From Thalassoglobus neptunius (lineage in GTDB: Bacteria > Planctomycetota > Planctomycetia > Planctomycetales > Planctomycetaceae), in contig NZ_SIHI01000008.1 of assembly GCF_007859735.1 (NCBI RefSeq), positions 1 to 64,000 of the forward strand: DNA of 64,000 bases, given 5' to 3'. Below, one piece after another: positions 1 to 7,942 of this stretch. Made by a program: the position numbers and the translations under genes. The notes beneath the pieces were generated by a model. The model made no database searches. It was given only the letters and a program-made list of their open reading frames with translations, and was not told the origin of the DNA. Within the stretch, counting starts at the first letter, position 1, and each line of letters opens with the position of its first letter.

Positions 1-1
1 C

Positions 2-109
2 ACCAAATCGAGCGAAGCCATGATCTATGTGGCTTCCATTGGTCGCATGCTCCGCCGCTTAGCTCCTTCACCCAACCAAGCTCCGTTCAAATACCGACTT
101 ACAGCATGA
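2..109 (+). CDS. IS5-family transposase, C-terminal end only
   Basis: The frame is open from the window edge and ends with TGA at 107-109. It encodes about 35 residues including SSEAMIYVASIGRMLRRL. The pattern SEAxIYxAxIxxMLRRL is the usual C-terminal helix of IS5/IS427-group DDE transposases, following the conserved RRxSKDYE block that would lie outside the window. The bases after the stop (about 110-129, reading GGATTCCGGATAGGCTC) could be the right terminal inverted repeat of the element. This cannot be confirmed without the left end. The catalytic DDE residues are not in the window. Confidence 0.7.
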   Translation, partial: TKSSEAMIYVASIGRMLRRLAPSPNQAPFKYRLTA

Positions 110-128
110 AGAGGATTCCGGATAGGCT

Positions 129-177
129 CTGAGTTTGATCGTGCGAGTGAGTGCACACCGAAACAGAAAATGATCTC
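129..177 (+). repeat. Half copy of the ~103-bp intergenic repeat
   Basis: This matches the right half of the full copies at 2205-2307, 3621-3724 and 15967-16070: TGAGTTTG, then CGTGCGAGTGAGTGCA, then AAACAGAAAATG. The left half is missing. The break falls where the possible end of the neighbouring IS5-type element is, so insertion of the IS into a repeat copy is a likely explanation. Confidence 0.75.
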
Positions 178-273
178 GGTGACAATTCTCTCGCGAATCG
201 ACTCCGTTCAGCAATGAGCTGGGTTCAATCAAGTGCGTTGATCGGATGAACTGGGAGAGATTATGTTTCGACG

Positions 274-2007
274 TTACAGCTGACTTTCGTCGTACTTTGT
301 TGCGAGGAAGAGGCCGAGGAGTCGGACAAATCCGTTCTCGAATTGCATGCGAGCGCGTGCTCCATTTTCGGTCGGTCGAATTTCGATGCGGACAGCGTCT
401 CCGCCGTCAGACATCGCTTCGTCAGTCAATTCTCGTTGAAGCGGATCTGCATTCTCCGGAGTTGGAAGGTCAAGCCACGGCAACATTCGAAACACCAGTT
501 GGAATGGGGCAGTGCTTCCGTCAATGGTCGCCGTTGACGAAGCGAGGAACTGATCGATTGCGAAATCCAATTCGTAGGTGACTTCATCTCCCCCGAGCCC
601 AAACCAGAGAACACCGTTTCCGGTTCCGAGATAGACGCTCGGATCGCCTCCGTAGATTCGACGATCTTGATCGCTTGAGTCCGATCCCTGAAGCCGGTGG
701 AGAACGACGCTTTGATGTTCGTGCGCATCGAGTTCAATGGAGTCGATGGCGTCATTGGACGTCACTTCGCTCAAGACTTCACGAAGTGCTTCTCCAAAGG
801 AATTGCTCCCGACGAGTTTCAGTGCCCCGAGCAGAACGAACTTTCGGTCTTCCAGAGGAACAAACTGGAAGATGGCATTCAGGTGTTCTTGCTCAATCGT
901 CGCCCGGAGCGACTGGCTGAGTCTCTCAATCGACGAGTGAACGGTTTCAGGAAGATTCTCTTTGAATCCGATATCCATTGCGTCGACGAGTCCATTCATC
1001 GCTTCGCGTTCACGGCGATCGAGCATCCATGAAATGGAGAGCGTGAGCGGGTGCAGTTCGGAGTAAAGCCCCTCGAAGGAACTTTTCCGGCCACCGATGT
1101 TGGTCATGAACTTTGCGAATTCGCTATCCGGTGTCGCGTCGAAGAGGAGTTCGAGAGCGGCGGTCTGTTCTTCCGGATTCGCCTGTAAGCCGAGCGTGAC
1201 CTGTTCTCCGTCCCGCAAAAGCTGAGTCAGGAATTCCAGCCCGCTTTGCCCATTGGCTTTTCGAATTTTGTGAGCTGCTGCTGTCTCGTCATCTCTCTGC
1301 TGAAGTTCCGCCTGAGCACTGGTTTGAAACGTTGCGAGGAAGACGTTGCGGATGATGGGCGAAATGTTTCGAAGCTGAAGCGAGATACTTGCGTCGTACC
1401 GGGATGCGAGGCCAGAGACGTGATCGAGCGGGTGCGGCATCTCTTCTTCAAGGAGGTATTCGTTGGGCGTCGCGAACGCATAGTCATCCTGAATGACCAT
1501 ATTCAGGGATCGTCGTCCGCCGCCCAGTTTGAAGCGTCCTTCTTCGCCTTCCACTTGTTCAGGTTTCAAGGGGCCAAGCGAAGCGGTTTTCACGAAAGCG
1601 TCGAGGTCATCGATCGGGATGTACGCAACTGGAGTCGGTCGTGGCGGGAGTGAATCATCAAGAAAGAACATCACGCCCACCGGGCGCGTCCGGTCGATTC
1701 CATCCAGATTCCCAGCACGATCTGTGAGAAACTCTTCAATCATCTCCGTCATGTCAGGTCGACCAGAGGCTTCGAACATCTCGCCGATGTTCACGAGAGA
1801 CTGATCGAGGCTGCGGATGGTCACCATCGCAAAAGGAAGCCGAGGGCCGTAGTCTTCCTCGTCCAGTTCTTCGGAGGACTGTGCATTGCTGATCCGAGCG
1901 GAGATCAGAGCGAGAGAGCTCATGATCAGGCAAATTGTGATGATTCGTCTCAGTCTCGGAACGAATTCGCGACTGGTCTGAGTGGGCAGGACTGGAAGAC
2001 GTTTCAT
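274..2007 (-). CDS. Secreted protein of unknown function
   Basis: The product is 577 residues starting with MKRLPVLP. The frame is open further upstream, but that stretch is arginine/serine rich and runs into an intergenic repeat, so I place the start at 2007. Residues about 24-42 are hydrophobic and end with a signal-peptidase-like ARISNAQ, so the protein is probably exported. The mature part has no motif I recognise. It alternates acidic and hydrophobic segments, with phrases such as RPVGVMFFLDDSLPPRPTP and IYGGDPSVYLGTGNGVLWFG. Similar secreted proteins of 500-650 residues are common in planctomycetes without assigned function. It stands alone. A full repeat copy lies about 200 bases upstream of its start. 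Confidence 0.75.
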   Translation of the reverse strand: MKRLPVLPTQTSREFVPRLRRIITICLIMSSLALISARISNAQSSEELDEEDYGPRLPFAMVTIRSLDQSLVNIGEMFEASGRPDMTEMIEEFLTDRAGNLDGIDRTRPVGVMFFLDDSLPPRPTPVAYIPIDDLDAFVKTASLGPLKPEQVEGEEGRFKLGGGRRSLNMVIQDDYAFATPNEYLLEEEMPHPLDHVSGLASRYDASISLQLRNISPIIRNVFLATFQTSAQAELQQRDDETAAAHKIRKANGQSGLEFLTQLLRDGEQVTLGLQANPEEQTAALELLFDATPDSEFAKFMTNIGGRKSSFEGLYSELHPLTLSISWMLDRREREAMNGLVDAMDIGFKENLPETVHSSIERLSQSLRATIEQEHLNAIFQFVPLEDRKFVLLGALKLVGSNSFGEALREVLSEVTSNDAIDSIELDAHEHQSVVLHRLQGSDSSDQDRRIYGGDPSVYLGTGNGVLWFGLGGDEVTYELDFAIDQFLASSTATIDGSTAPFQLVFRMLPWLDLPTPENADPLQRELTDEAMSDGGDAVRIEIRPTENGARARMQFENGFVRLLGLFLATKYDESQL

Positions 2008-2204
2008 AGATGACTTTCGTTCAGGTTCAGAGTCACGAGTGCTGGTCACGCTCGTCGATGTGATGAGTTCACTTCGGTGCGATCGATTGTCTTGCGTCTT
2101 CAATCTGCTTCGCTGCGTGGGACAATTCTCGAGATTGGATGAAAACCGGTCTCTCAATTCTACTGAAGGGGCAGGGCGTTGAGTCAAAGGTGGGGCGAAT
2201 TCCG

Positions 2205-2307
2205 AGAGCAAGTTGCTTTTTCCGGTGCACTCGCTTGAACTCTTTCATCAGGAAAAATGCTGAGTTTGCTCGTGCGAGTGAGCGCAAACCAAAACAGAAA
2301 ATGCTCT
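2205..2307 (+). repeat. Full copy of the ~103-bp intergenic repeat (copy 2)
   Basis: It begins AGAGCAAGTTGCT and ends AAAATGCTCT, so AGAGCA/TGCTCT form matching termini. Inside are TGCACTCGCTTGAAC in the left half and CTCGTGCGAG (a perfect palindrome, 2269-2278) followed by TGAGCGCAAACC in the right half. The two halves are imperfectly complementary, so the RNA or single strand could fold. It lies upstream of the minus-strand gene starting at 2007. It carries no gene. Confidence 0.85.
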
Positions 2308-2679
2308 ATTCAGGAGTTCAGTTAAAGTTCCAACTCGATCTTCGCCTCAGAGTTTCGGTGCATCAGTGGATTTCTCACGGTTTTCTTGCAAAATTCGCTT
2401 CAACAGTCGTCGTGAATTGTTTGCGGATTGGATCACGATTTTCGCGAAGTTGGCGGCAGGCGATCTGAGCACTCCCGCGATTCGCAAATCCTCCCAATGA
2501 CTCACCAATTTTCTGACAGGAACTACCTGAGGAATGGCCTTTTGGTGTCAACAAATCGATGAGTCAGGTGAAGCAGGTTCCTGAATGGTCGTTGTTCACA
2601 ATCATGCGTGGAGGAACCGAAGCTCCAGTGACTCGAATTCCGACGACTTCGTGAAACCGTGAAATCGGTCTAACGTGTT
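2308..2679. other. Intergenic stretch without recognisable gene
   Basis: About 370 bases between the repeat and the 3' end of the esterase gene. I found no convincing reading frame, RNA gene or terminator with a T-tract. It probably contains the promoter for the minus-strand gene starting at 2007, but no clear -35/-10 pair stands out. Confidence 0.4.
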
Positions 2680-3555
2680 CTATTTCAGTGACTTTTGCAG
2701 GAAACTCACCATCAGCTCGATTCGAGAAGAATCATAGAATAGGGCCCCACCGTGGGCTCCTCCGTGGATGATTTCAAGTTCGACAGGAATCTCGAACTCC
2801 TCGTACCGTCCCAGCAGCTCAAGAGATTGGTTCACCGGAACCTGAGGATCCTGATCTCCATGGAGCATTAAAAGCGGAGGGTCCGAAGCATCGACGTGAA
2901 AGACGGGGCTCGCCAGTTCAGCCAGTTCCGTTTTGTCTTCCGGTTGGCCCCCCAAAAGAAGTTGAAGGGCAGGGATGCGTACTCCGAGTCCGTGTGGAGT
3001 CGATTGCGGAAGAATCGTTGTCAAATTTGTCGGTCCATACAAGTCGATGATTGCCTGGACATCAGAACTTTGGTCGAGATGACCACCGACCCGGCCTTCA
3101 AGTTTGGAGTTCCCATTAGTCACACCGACGAGTGCGACGAGGTGTCCTCCGGCCGATGCTCCCGCGATCCCGATAGAGCGTGCATCGTATCCGTATTCCG
3201 AGGCATGCGCTCTGAGAAACCGAATCGCTGCTTTGATGTCATGAATCTGTGCGGGGAAACGAGCAACGGGTGACAATCGATAGTCAATACTCGCAACGGC
3301 GTACCCTTCGTCGACGAGATCTTTCAGCGGTATTGATCTTCGCGAACCAGACCTCCAGGCGCCTCCGTGAACCCAGACGATGAGTTTCGGATTGACGGCA
3401 TCGTCCGGCAGGTAAAGGTCGAGCAGAAGCTCGTGGCTGTCGACCGTCGCATATTTGATGTCGTGCAATTCTTCCGCGATTGCGTGTTGCCTCGGCGAGG
3501 CAGAGATCGCAATTGCGAGGATCAGCAGCCAGCGAATCGGACCGGGAACAACCAT
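2680..3555 (-). CDS. Secreted alpha/beta-hydrolase (esterase/lipase, BD-FAE-like)
   Basis: A 291-residue protein with an N-terminal signal peptide (LLILAIAISASPRQHAIAEE). The fold markers are in order: an oxyanion-hole HGGAW about residue 64; nucleophile elbow GASAGGHL (Ser in GxSxG) about residue 134; acid Asp in MLHGDQDPQVP about residue 236; and His in HGGAHGG near the C-terminus. These make a complete Ser-Asp-His triad. The family hydrolyses carboxylic esters, often acetyl or feruloyl groups on plant polysaccharides; the actual substrate is not visible. An intergenic repeat copy begins 66 bases upstream of the ATG. The gene appears monocistronic. Confidence 0.85.
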   Translation of the reverse strand: MVVPGPIRWLLILAIAISASPRQHAIAEELHDIKYATVDSHELLLDLYLPDDAVNPKLIVWVHGGAWRSGSRRSIPLKDLVDEGYAVASIDYRLSPVARFPAQIHDIKAAIRFLRAHASEYGYDARSIGIAGASAGGHLVALVGVTNGNSKLEGRVGGHLDQSSDVQAIIDLYGPTNLTTILPQSTPHGLGVRIPALQLLLGGQPEDKTELAELASPVFHVDASDPPLLMLHGDQDPQVPVNQSLELLGRYEEFEIPVELEIIHGGAHGGALFYDSSRIELMVSFLQKSLK

Positions 3556-3620
3556 GCCTGTCTCTCCTGAGTTGAAAATCGATCAGAAGCTCTTCGAGTG
3601 ATGCGGGATGGTGACTTCTG

Positions 3621-3724
3621 GAGCAAGTGGCTCTTGCCTGTGCACTCGCTTTCGCTGTTTCATCAGACAAATGGCTGAGTTTGCTCGTGCGAGTGAGTAC
3701 AAACCCAATCAAAAAGAATCCTCT
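3621..3724 (+). repeat. Full copy of the ~103-bp intergenic repeat (copy 3)
   Basis: Same layout as copy 2: GAGCAAGTGGCTCTTGCCTG, then GTGCACTCGCTTTCG, CATCAGACAAATGGCTGAGT, the palindrome CTCGTGCGAG at 3684-3693, and AATCCTCT at the end. It is slightly more diverged at the right end. It lies directly upstream of the minus-strand esterase gene, in the same orientation relative to that gene as the copies at 2205 and 15967 are to theirs. Confidence 0.85.
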
Positions 3725-3906
3725 AATTCAACACGAAGTCATTCGAGAGCAGCCCCGTCATAGTAAAGAGTGCGACGGTTTCATCAAAGAATGTGAATGA
3801 GTTCTGTCGGGAGAAATTTCGAGGAGAGCGAATCTCTGCGAGTCAAAATTTGCTCACTCGCTTCGGAATGGTGGAGTGAGTTTTCTGTTTGTCGGGGTGA
3901 CTCCAT

Positions 3907-3940
3907 AAAAAAACCTTCGACCATGTTACGTGGTCGAAGG
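3907..3940 (-). terminator. Rho-independent terminator of the HU gene
   Basis: A perfect 9-bp stem CCTTCGACC (3914-3922) / GGTCGAAGG (3932-3940) with a 9-base loop. On the minus strand it is followed by seven T residues (A-run 3907-3913 on the plus strand). It lies about 80 bases downstream of the stop codon of the HU-like gene. Confidence 0.9.
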
Positions 3941-4021
3941 GATCGATGGAGCAAGAAAACCAAACGTCGTCGATGGACTCAGTGAAGTCGGTTCAGACTC
4001 GACTGCTGGCTTCGTTGTGGC

Positions 4022-4345
4022 TTAAACCATCTCTTTCAGTTTTTTGAGCGCTGTGACCTTCACGACTTTTCGTTCAGGCTTTGCAGCAATCATGATTTCT
4101 TCGCCAGTTCGGGGATTGATTCCCTTCTTGGCAGGTTGCTTCTTGCGAATTCTCTTCACGATCTTCAGCAGTCCAGGAATCGTGAAAGCGCCGGGCCCTT
4201 TTGCTCCGATGTTTTCAGCGATGACTTGTTCCAGAACGTCGAAGAAGTCAGCGACTTCCTTCTTGGTCATGCCGGTTCGTTCCGACAGTTCGTTGAGGAT
4301 CTGTGTCTTGGTCAGAGGTTTAGCAGCTACAGCCTTCTTCGCCAT
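4022..4345 (-). CDS. HU/IHF-family DNA-binding protein
   Basis: A 107-residue basic protein. The start at 4345 is chosen because the minus strand reads GAAAGGAGCCACG directly before ATG, a strong Shine-Dalgarno site; a TTG five codons upstream lies inside it. The N-terminal tail AKKAVAAKPL is followed by the HU fold: helices (KTQILNELSERTGMTKKEV), then the beta-arm region with GAFTIPGLLKIV, and INPRTGEEIMIAAKPERKV, whose RTGEEI resembles the signature of HU arms. It dimerises and bends DNA in the nucleoid. Its own terminator follows at 3907-3940, so it is probably a single-gene transcript. Confidence 0.92.
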   Translation of the reverse strand: MAKKAVAAKPLTKTQILNELSERTGMTKKEVADFFDVLEQVIAENIGAKGPGAFTIPGLLKIVKRIRKKQPAKKGINPRTGEEIMIAAKPERKVVKVTALKKLKEMV

Positions 4346-4621
4346 CGTGGCTCCTTTCAAATGGCGGTCTGAAATCGACCTGAAATTGAAGTTATTGAGG
4401 CCCTAAGTAGAATTCTGCAGTCAATGGATGTCAATTGCCGCACGCAGGCAAAGTCGACAAAATGGTCGCTTTTTCCGCAAAAATGTTGCGGTCAACGCTC
4501 ATTTGGGACAGGAAATACAGTTTCCCGGGTGCAACCATCGAGATCACCAGTGACGCTGAGTGAACTCCAATCGATGAAAATTCCACGCGATATGACTCAT
4601 CGAAAGCGGGCAGTTGAGTGA

Positions 4622-5227
4622 CTAAATCATCCCACGCTCTTTGAGAAATGCGATGACTTCGTCAGCGAGTTCATCGATCCCTTTGGAGTCGGAATCGAGA
4701 ACAAGCTCAGCGTTTTCTGGGATTTCGTATGGGTCATCAATCCCGGTGAAACCTTTGATTTCGCCAGCTCGGGCCTTCTTGTAAAGCCCTTTCGGATCAC
4801 GTGCTTCGCATGTTTCGAGCGGTGCGTCGACGTAAACTTCGACGAATTCGCCATCTTCGAGCAATGCACGGACAGCGTCACGGTCTGCTCGGTATGGGGA
4901 AATGAATGCAGTCAGGGTGATCATCCCCGCATCTGAGAAGAGTTTGCCAACTTCTCCGATTCGACGGATGTTTTCCGCTCGGTCTTCCGCAGAAAAACCG
5001 AGGTTTTTGTTCAGCCCCATGCGAATATTGTCGCCGTCGAGCAAGTAGGTGTGCTTGCCCATCTCAGCCAGTTTGTGATCAACGGTATTGGCAATTGTGC
5101 TTTTTCCCGATCCGCTCAGTCCGGTAAACCAAAGCACACAGGACTTGTGACCCTTCAGTTTTTTACGGTCTTCGGAGGAAACCCGGTGATCGTGCCAATG
5201 AACGTTTGTTGCCTTTTGTTCGGCCAT
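4622..5227 (-). CDS. cysC: Adenylyl-sulfate kinase (APS kinase)
   Basis: A 201-residue cytoplasmic enzyme that phosphorylates APS to PAPS in sulfate assimilation. From MAEQKATN it shows [11 protein letters not shown] (typical CysC N-terminus), Walker A GLSGSGKS at about residues 36-43, [17 protein letters not shown], the APS-binding [11 protein letters not shown], the [10 protein letters not shown] segment, and [20 protein letters not shown] with YEIPENAEL. Length is normal for stand-alone CysC. I start at the ATG 5227; an in-frame TTG lies four codons upstream. No sulfate adenylyltransferase gene lies beside it. It has a long upstream region (5228-5885) shared with hisI on the other strand. 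Confidence 0.95.
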   Translation of the reverse strand: MAEQKATNVHWHDHRVSSEDRKKLKGHKSCVLWFTGLSGSGKSTIANTVDHKLAEMGKHTYLLDGDNIRMGLNKNLGFSAEDRAENIRRIGEVGKLFSDAGMITLTAFISPYRADRDAVRALLEDGEFVEVYVDAPLETCEARDPKGLYKKARAGEIKGFTGIDDPYEIPENAELVLDSDSKGIDELADEVIAFLKERGMI

Positions 5228-5885
5228 TGCGTTTCTCAAATCAGTTTTGCTATGGAAAAGATGCCATTTTCTTCTCGCATGCTAGAGAATCTCTGAAAGC
5301 GTGAAAAGGAATCGACCGGAATCTTTTCGCCCTCTCGTTTTCGATTATGCTCCCGCAGCATGTGCCCTCGTTACAGGGGCTCGTTACAGGGGAGTGTGTC
5401 GCAGGGCACTTACTGGAGCGGTCTGGGCGGAAGTGCTAGATTAGCACCGTCGGTGATTGTGGGGCGGATGAACGGACGCTGGTCAATTCAGTCACTGATT
5501 CTCACCACACCTTGAGAAACACCGATGAGGTGAGAAACGCCAGGTGAGAAACACTGAGAAGCTCAAGGGACATTCAGCATCTTGAGGGACATGCAGCCAT
5601 CACTGGAAATGGCTCCCTCGTTGCCGATCGATTCAGTTCGAACTTGTTCCCGGCAGATGTGTCCTGCGTTGAAGATGGCAGTCGCGACTGGTCGAGAATC
5701 ACTGCAGAAAGTGACATTGCTCAGGCGGGAGCACATTCAGAGTTCGAAGTAACTGAAATCATGTGACACGAAACAGATCAACACGACCTCCGGCGAAGTT
5801 GTCAGAAGCGAGACTGTCATGATCGCTGAACTTGCCAAGAGGGGACGTGATCTTCAGATGAGAATTCAATAGAGAGTTAGCTGAC
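5228..5885. other. Divergent intergenic region with short tandem repeats
   Basis: About 650 bases between divergent cysC and hisI with no gene. It holds a perfect 13-bp tandem duplication CTCGTTACAGGGG (5367-5379 and 5380-5392). It also holds a cluster with three spaced copies of TGAGAAAC (5513, 5531 and 5545, two preceded by GG) followed by two related CTCAAGGGACATTCAGC / CTTGAGGGACATGCAGC units (about 5562-5600). These could be protein-binding iterations or slippage products. Promoters for both flanking genes should lie here, but none is clear. Confidence 0.5.
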
Positions 5886-6269
5886 GTGAATGGTCCAAAT
5901 TTTGAAAAATACGAACTGATCCCGGTCATCGCTCAAGACGATGAGACGGGCGTCGTATTGATGCTGGCGTATATGAACGAAGTCGCTTATCAGGAAACTT
6001 TGAGCACTAAGCGAGTTTGTTACTATAGTCGGAGTCGGCAGAAGCTGTGGCGAAAAGGGGAAGAGAGCGGGAACGTTCAGGAACTGAAATCGATCTACTT
6101 CGACTGCGACGCGGACACCATTCTGGTGAAGGTCGTTCAAGTTGGAGGCGCCGCCTGCCACGAGGGCTATCAGTCCTGCTTCTTTCGAAAAATTGATCCC
6201 GAATCGAAATCCGTGTCTGTCGAAGGTGAGCGAGTCTTCGATCCCAGCCAGGTCTACGGCAAGAAGTAA
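5886..6269 (+). CDS. hisI: Phosphoribosyl-AMP cyclohydrolase
   Basis: A 127-residue protein that opens the ring of phosphoribosyl-AMP, the third step of histidine synthesis. Signature motifs are all present: [33 protein letters not shown] (the family's SRSRxxLWxKGExSGN) and the metal-binding [11 protein letters not shown] with Cys in [11 protein letters not shown]. Length fits a monofunctional HisI without the HisE pyrophosphohydrolase domain. The start is GTG at 5886, with only a weak GAGAG upstream. hisG follows after 96 bases on the same strand, so the two are probably co-transcribed. Confidence 0.95.
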   Translation: MNGPNFEKYELIPVIAQDDETGVVLMLAYMNEVAYQETLSTKRVCYYSRSRQKLWRKGEESGNVQELKSIYFDCDADTILVKVVQVGGAACHEGYQSCFFRKIDPESKSVSVEGERVFDPSQVYGKK

Positions 6270-6365
6270 ACAAGACGATTTGAAACTTTGGATTCTCTGC
6301 GAGTCCGTTAACGTCGTCGACTTATTCCATCAACTCATCGATATCGAACCACGAGTGATCGCCTC

Positions 6366-7244
6366 ATGTCAGAGAGAACTCTCAAGCTCGGAATTCCAGC
6401 TGGAAGTCTGCAGGATGCTACCGCAGAATTGTTTCGCAAAGCTGGTTACAACATCAAATTCTCCTCTCGGTCGTATTACCCGACCATCGATGACGACGAA
6501 ATTGAATGTCTGCTGATTCGCGCTCAGGAGATGGCCCGGTATGTCGAGAATGGCATTCTCGACGCGGGAATCACCGGCTTCGACTGGATTCAGGAAACGC
6601 AGGCCGAAGTGACTGAGATCTGCGAACTCGTGTTCTCAAAGGTGAGTCGTCGCCCGGTTCGCTGGGTTCTTTGTGTCCCGAACGATTCTCCAATTCAGAG
6701 TGTGAATGATCTCGAAGGCAAACGCATCGCGACTGAGGCAGTGGGCCTGACAGAAGCTTATCTGAAAAAGCACGGGGTGACGGCAGCTGTGGAATTCTCA
6801 TGGGGAGCGACGGAGGTCAAGCCACCCAGACTCGCAGATGCCATTGTTGAGGTCACAGAAACGGGCTCGTCGCTTCGGGCGAATGATTTGCGGATCGTCG
6901 ACGAAGTGCTGCAAAGCACGACGCGGATGATCGCGAACAAGACCTCAATGACCGACAACTGGAAGTCTCAGAAGTTGCAGGACATCGCTCTGATGCTTAA
7001 GTCCTGTCTGGCTGCTGAGGGAAAAGTTGGGTTGATGATGAATGTTCGGAGATCGGACCTTCCAACGATTCTGCGGAATCTTCCAGCATTGAAAGATCCA
7101 ACGGTTGCGTCATTGGCGGACCCTGACTGGGTGGCAGTGAATACCATCATCGAAGAGTCAGTAGTTCGGACCATCGTGCCTGAACTGATTGCCAATGGAG
7201 CGAATGGAATTGTTGAGTTTCCCATCTCAAAGATTATCGATTGA
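6366..7244 (+). CDS. hisG: ATP phosphoribosyltransferase, long form
   Basis: A 292-residue enzyme for the first, committed step of histidine synthesis (ATP + PRPP). The N-terminal catalytic part shows [21 protein letters not shown], then [12 protein letters not shown]. The phosphate-binding loop is near [21 protein letters not shown], matching the family's E-x-T-x-(T/S)-G-x-(S/T)-L-R-x-N. The C-terminal about 80 residues ([20 protein letters not shown] to the end) correspond to the regulatory ACT-like domain of the hexameric long HisG. Histidine feedback inhibition is therefore expected and no HisZ partner is needed. It follows hisI on the same strand. Confidence 0.95.
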   Translation: MSERTLKLGIPAGSLQDATAELFRKAGYNIKFSSRSYYPTIDDDEIECLLIRAQEMARYVENGILDAGITGFDWIQETQAEVTEICELVFSKVSRRPVRWVLCVPNDSPIQSVNDLEGKRIATEAVGLTEAYLKKHGVTAAVEFSWGATEVKPPRLADAIVEVTETGSSLRANDLRIVDEVLQSTTRMIANKTSMTDNWKSQKLQDIALMLKSCLAAEGKVGLMMNVRRSDLPTILRNLPALKDPTVASLADPDWVAVNTIIEESVVRTIVPELIANGANGIVEFPISKIID

Positions 7245-7574
7245 GCGGGTTTCTCGGATTCCCCGATTTTCAGAATAGCATCAGCGAATTCCTGTCGAAT
7301 CTCATCAGGTTCGCTGTTGGTTCCTGCATGAAGAGAGGGCGGGTGATGGGGATGTGACAGTTGTCCGAGACGCAGCGTCACATTCGAAGTAACCGTAGCC
7401 AGTGGAACGATTCGCTTTGCCCAGTCGATCCATCAGAATTGGCCCTTTCGCTTCAACATCCTGAAATTCAAGACTTTCCTTCCGATCCTGTGAACCCATA
7501 GTGGGCTACGTTTGGTGATCCGTCCGACTTTTCAAGGGGACGATGTCAAAGGAGCCACGACAGGAATCGGAGTT
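7245..7574. other. Intergenic stretch between hisG and csrA
   Basis: About 330 bases. A minus-strand ATG frame (7305-7499, 64 codons) exists but matches nothing I know and changes character half way, so I do not call it. No terminator with a T-tract is seen after hisG. Confidence 0.35.
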
Positions 7575-7781
7575 ATGCTAGTACTCAGTCGAAAACAGGA
7601 TGAAAAGATCATTATTGGAGACTCGATCACTTTGATGGTCGTCTCTATTCAAGGCGACAAGGTTCGCCTTGGGATCGAAGCACCTAAAGAAGTCAGTATC
7701 CATCGGGAAGAGGTCTATCAGGCCATTCAAAGCGAACAGAAGTCAGGCTGTAAGCCACAGTCCACACCCACGGAAAAGTGA
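7575..7781 (+). CDS. csrA: Carbon storage regulator, RNA-binding protein
   Basis: A 68-residue protein starting MLVLSRKQDEKIIIGD, the nearly invariant CsrA N-terminus. ITLMVVSIQGDKVRLGIEAP and VSIHREEVYQAIQ follow. It dimerises through swapped beta strands and binds GGA motifs in mRNA leaders to control translation. The start is the ATG at 7575, preceded by CGGAGTT; the frame is open upstream but that part lacks family similarity. In many bacteria csrA sits beside fliW or flagellar genes. None is seen here, so this is an orphan copy. Confidence 0.95.
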   Translation: MLVLSRKQDEKIIIGDSITLMVVSIQGDKVRLGIEAPKEVSIHREEVYQAIQSEQKSGCKPQSTPTEK

Positions 7782-7942
7782 TCGTTGGGCGATCTTGTCA
7801 CGCGATCGGTTTCGGGCAATCGCACCTATGAGAGAAGGCTCTCCGTCATCTCTTGCCAGCGTGTGCCCAACAGGACTGAGCGCGTACAACGAGATTGCGA
7901 ACGCAGAGATCGCATCACAGAGATCTCATTCCTCAAACCGCA

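Noticed and set aside
7305-7499. Minus-strand 64-codon frame with ATG between hisG and csrA
   Set aside because: No ribosome-binding site or family resemblance; character changes midway, as if only by chance open.
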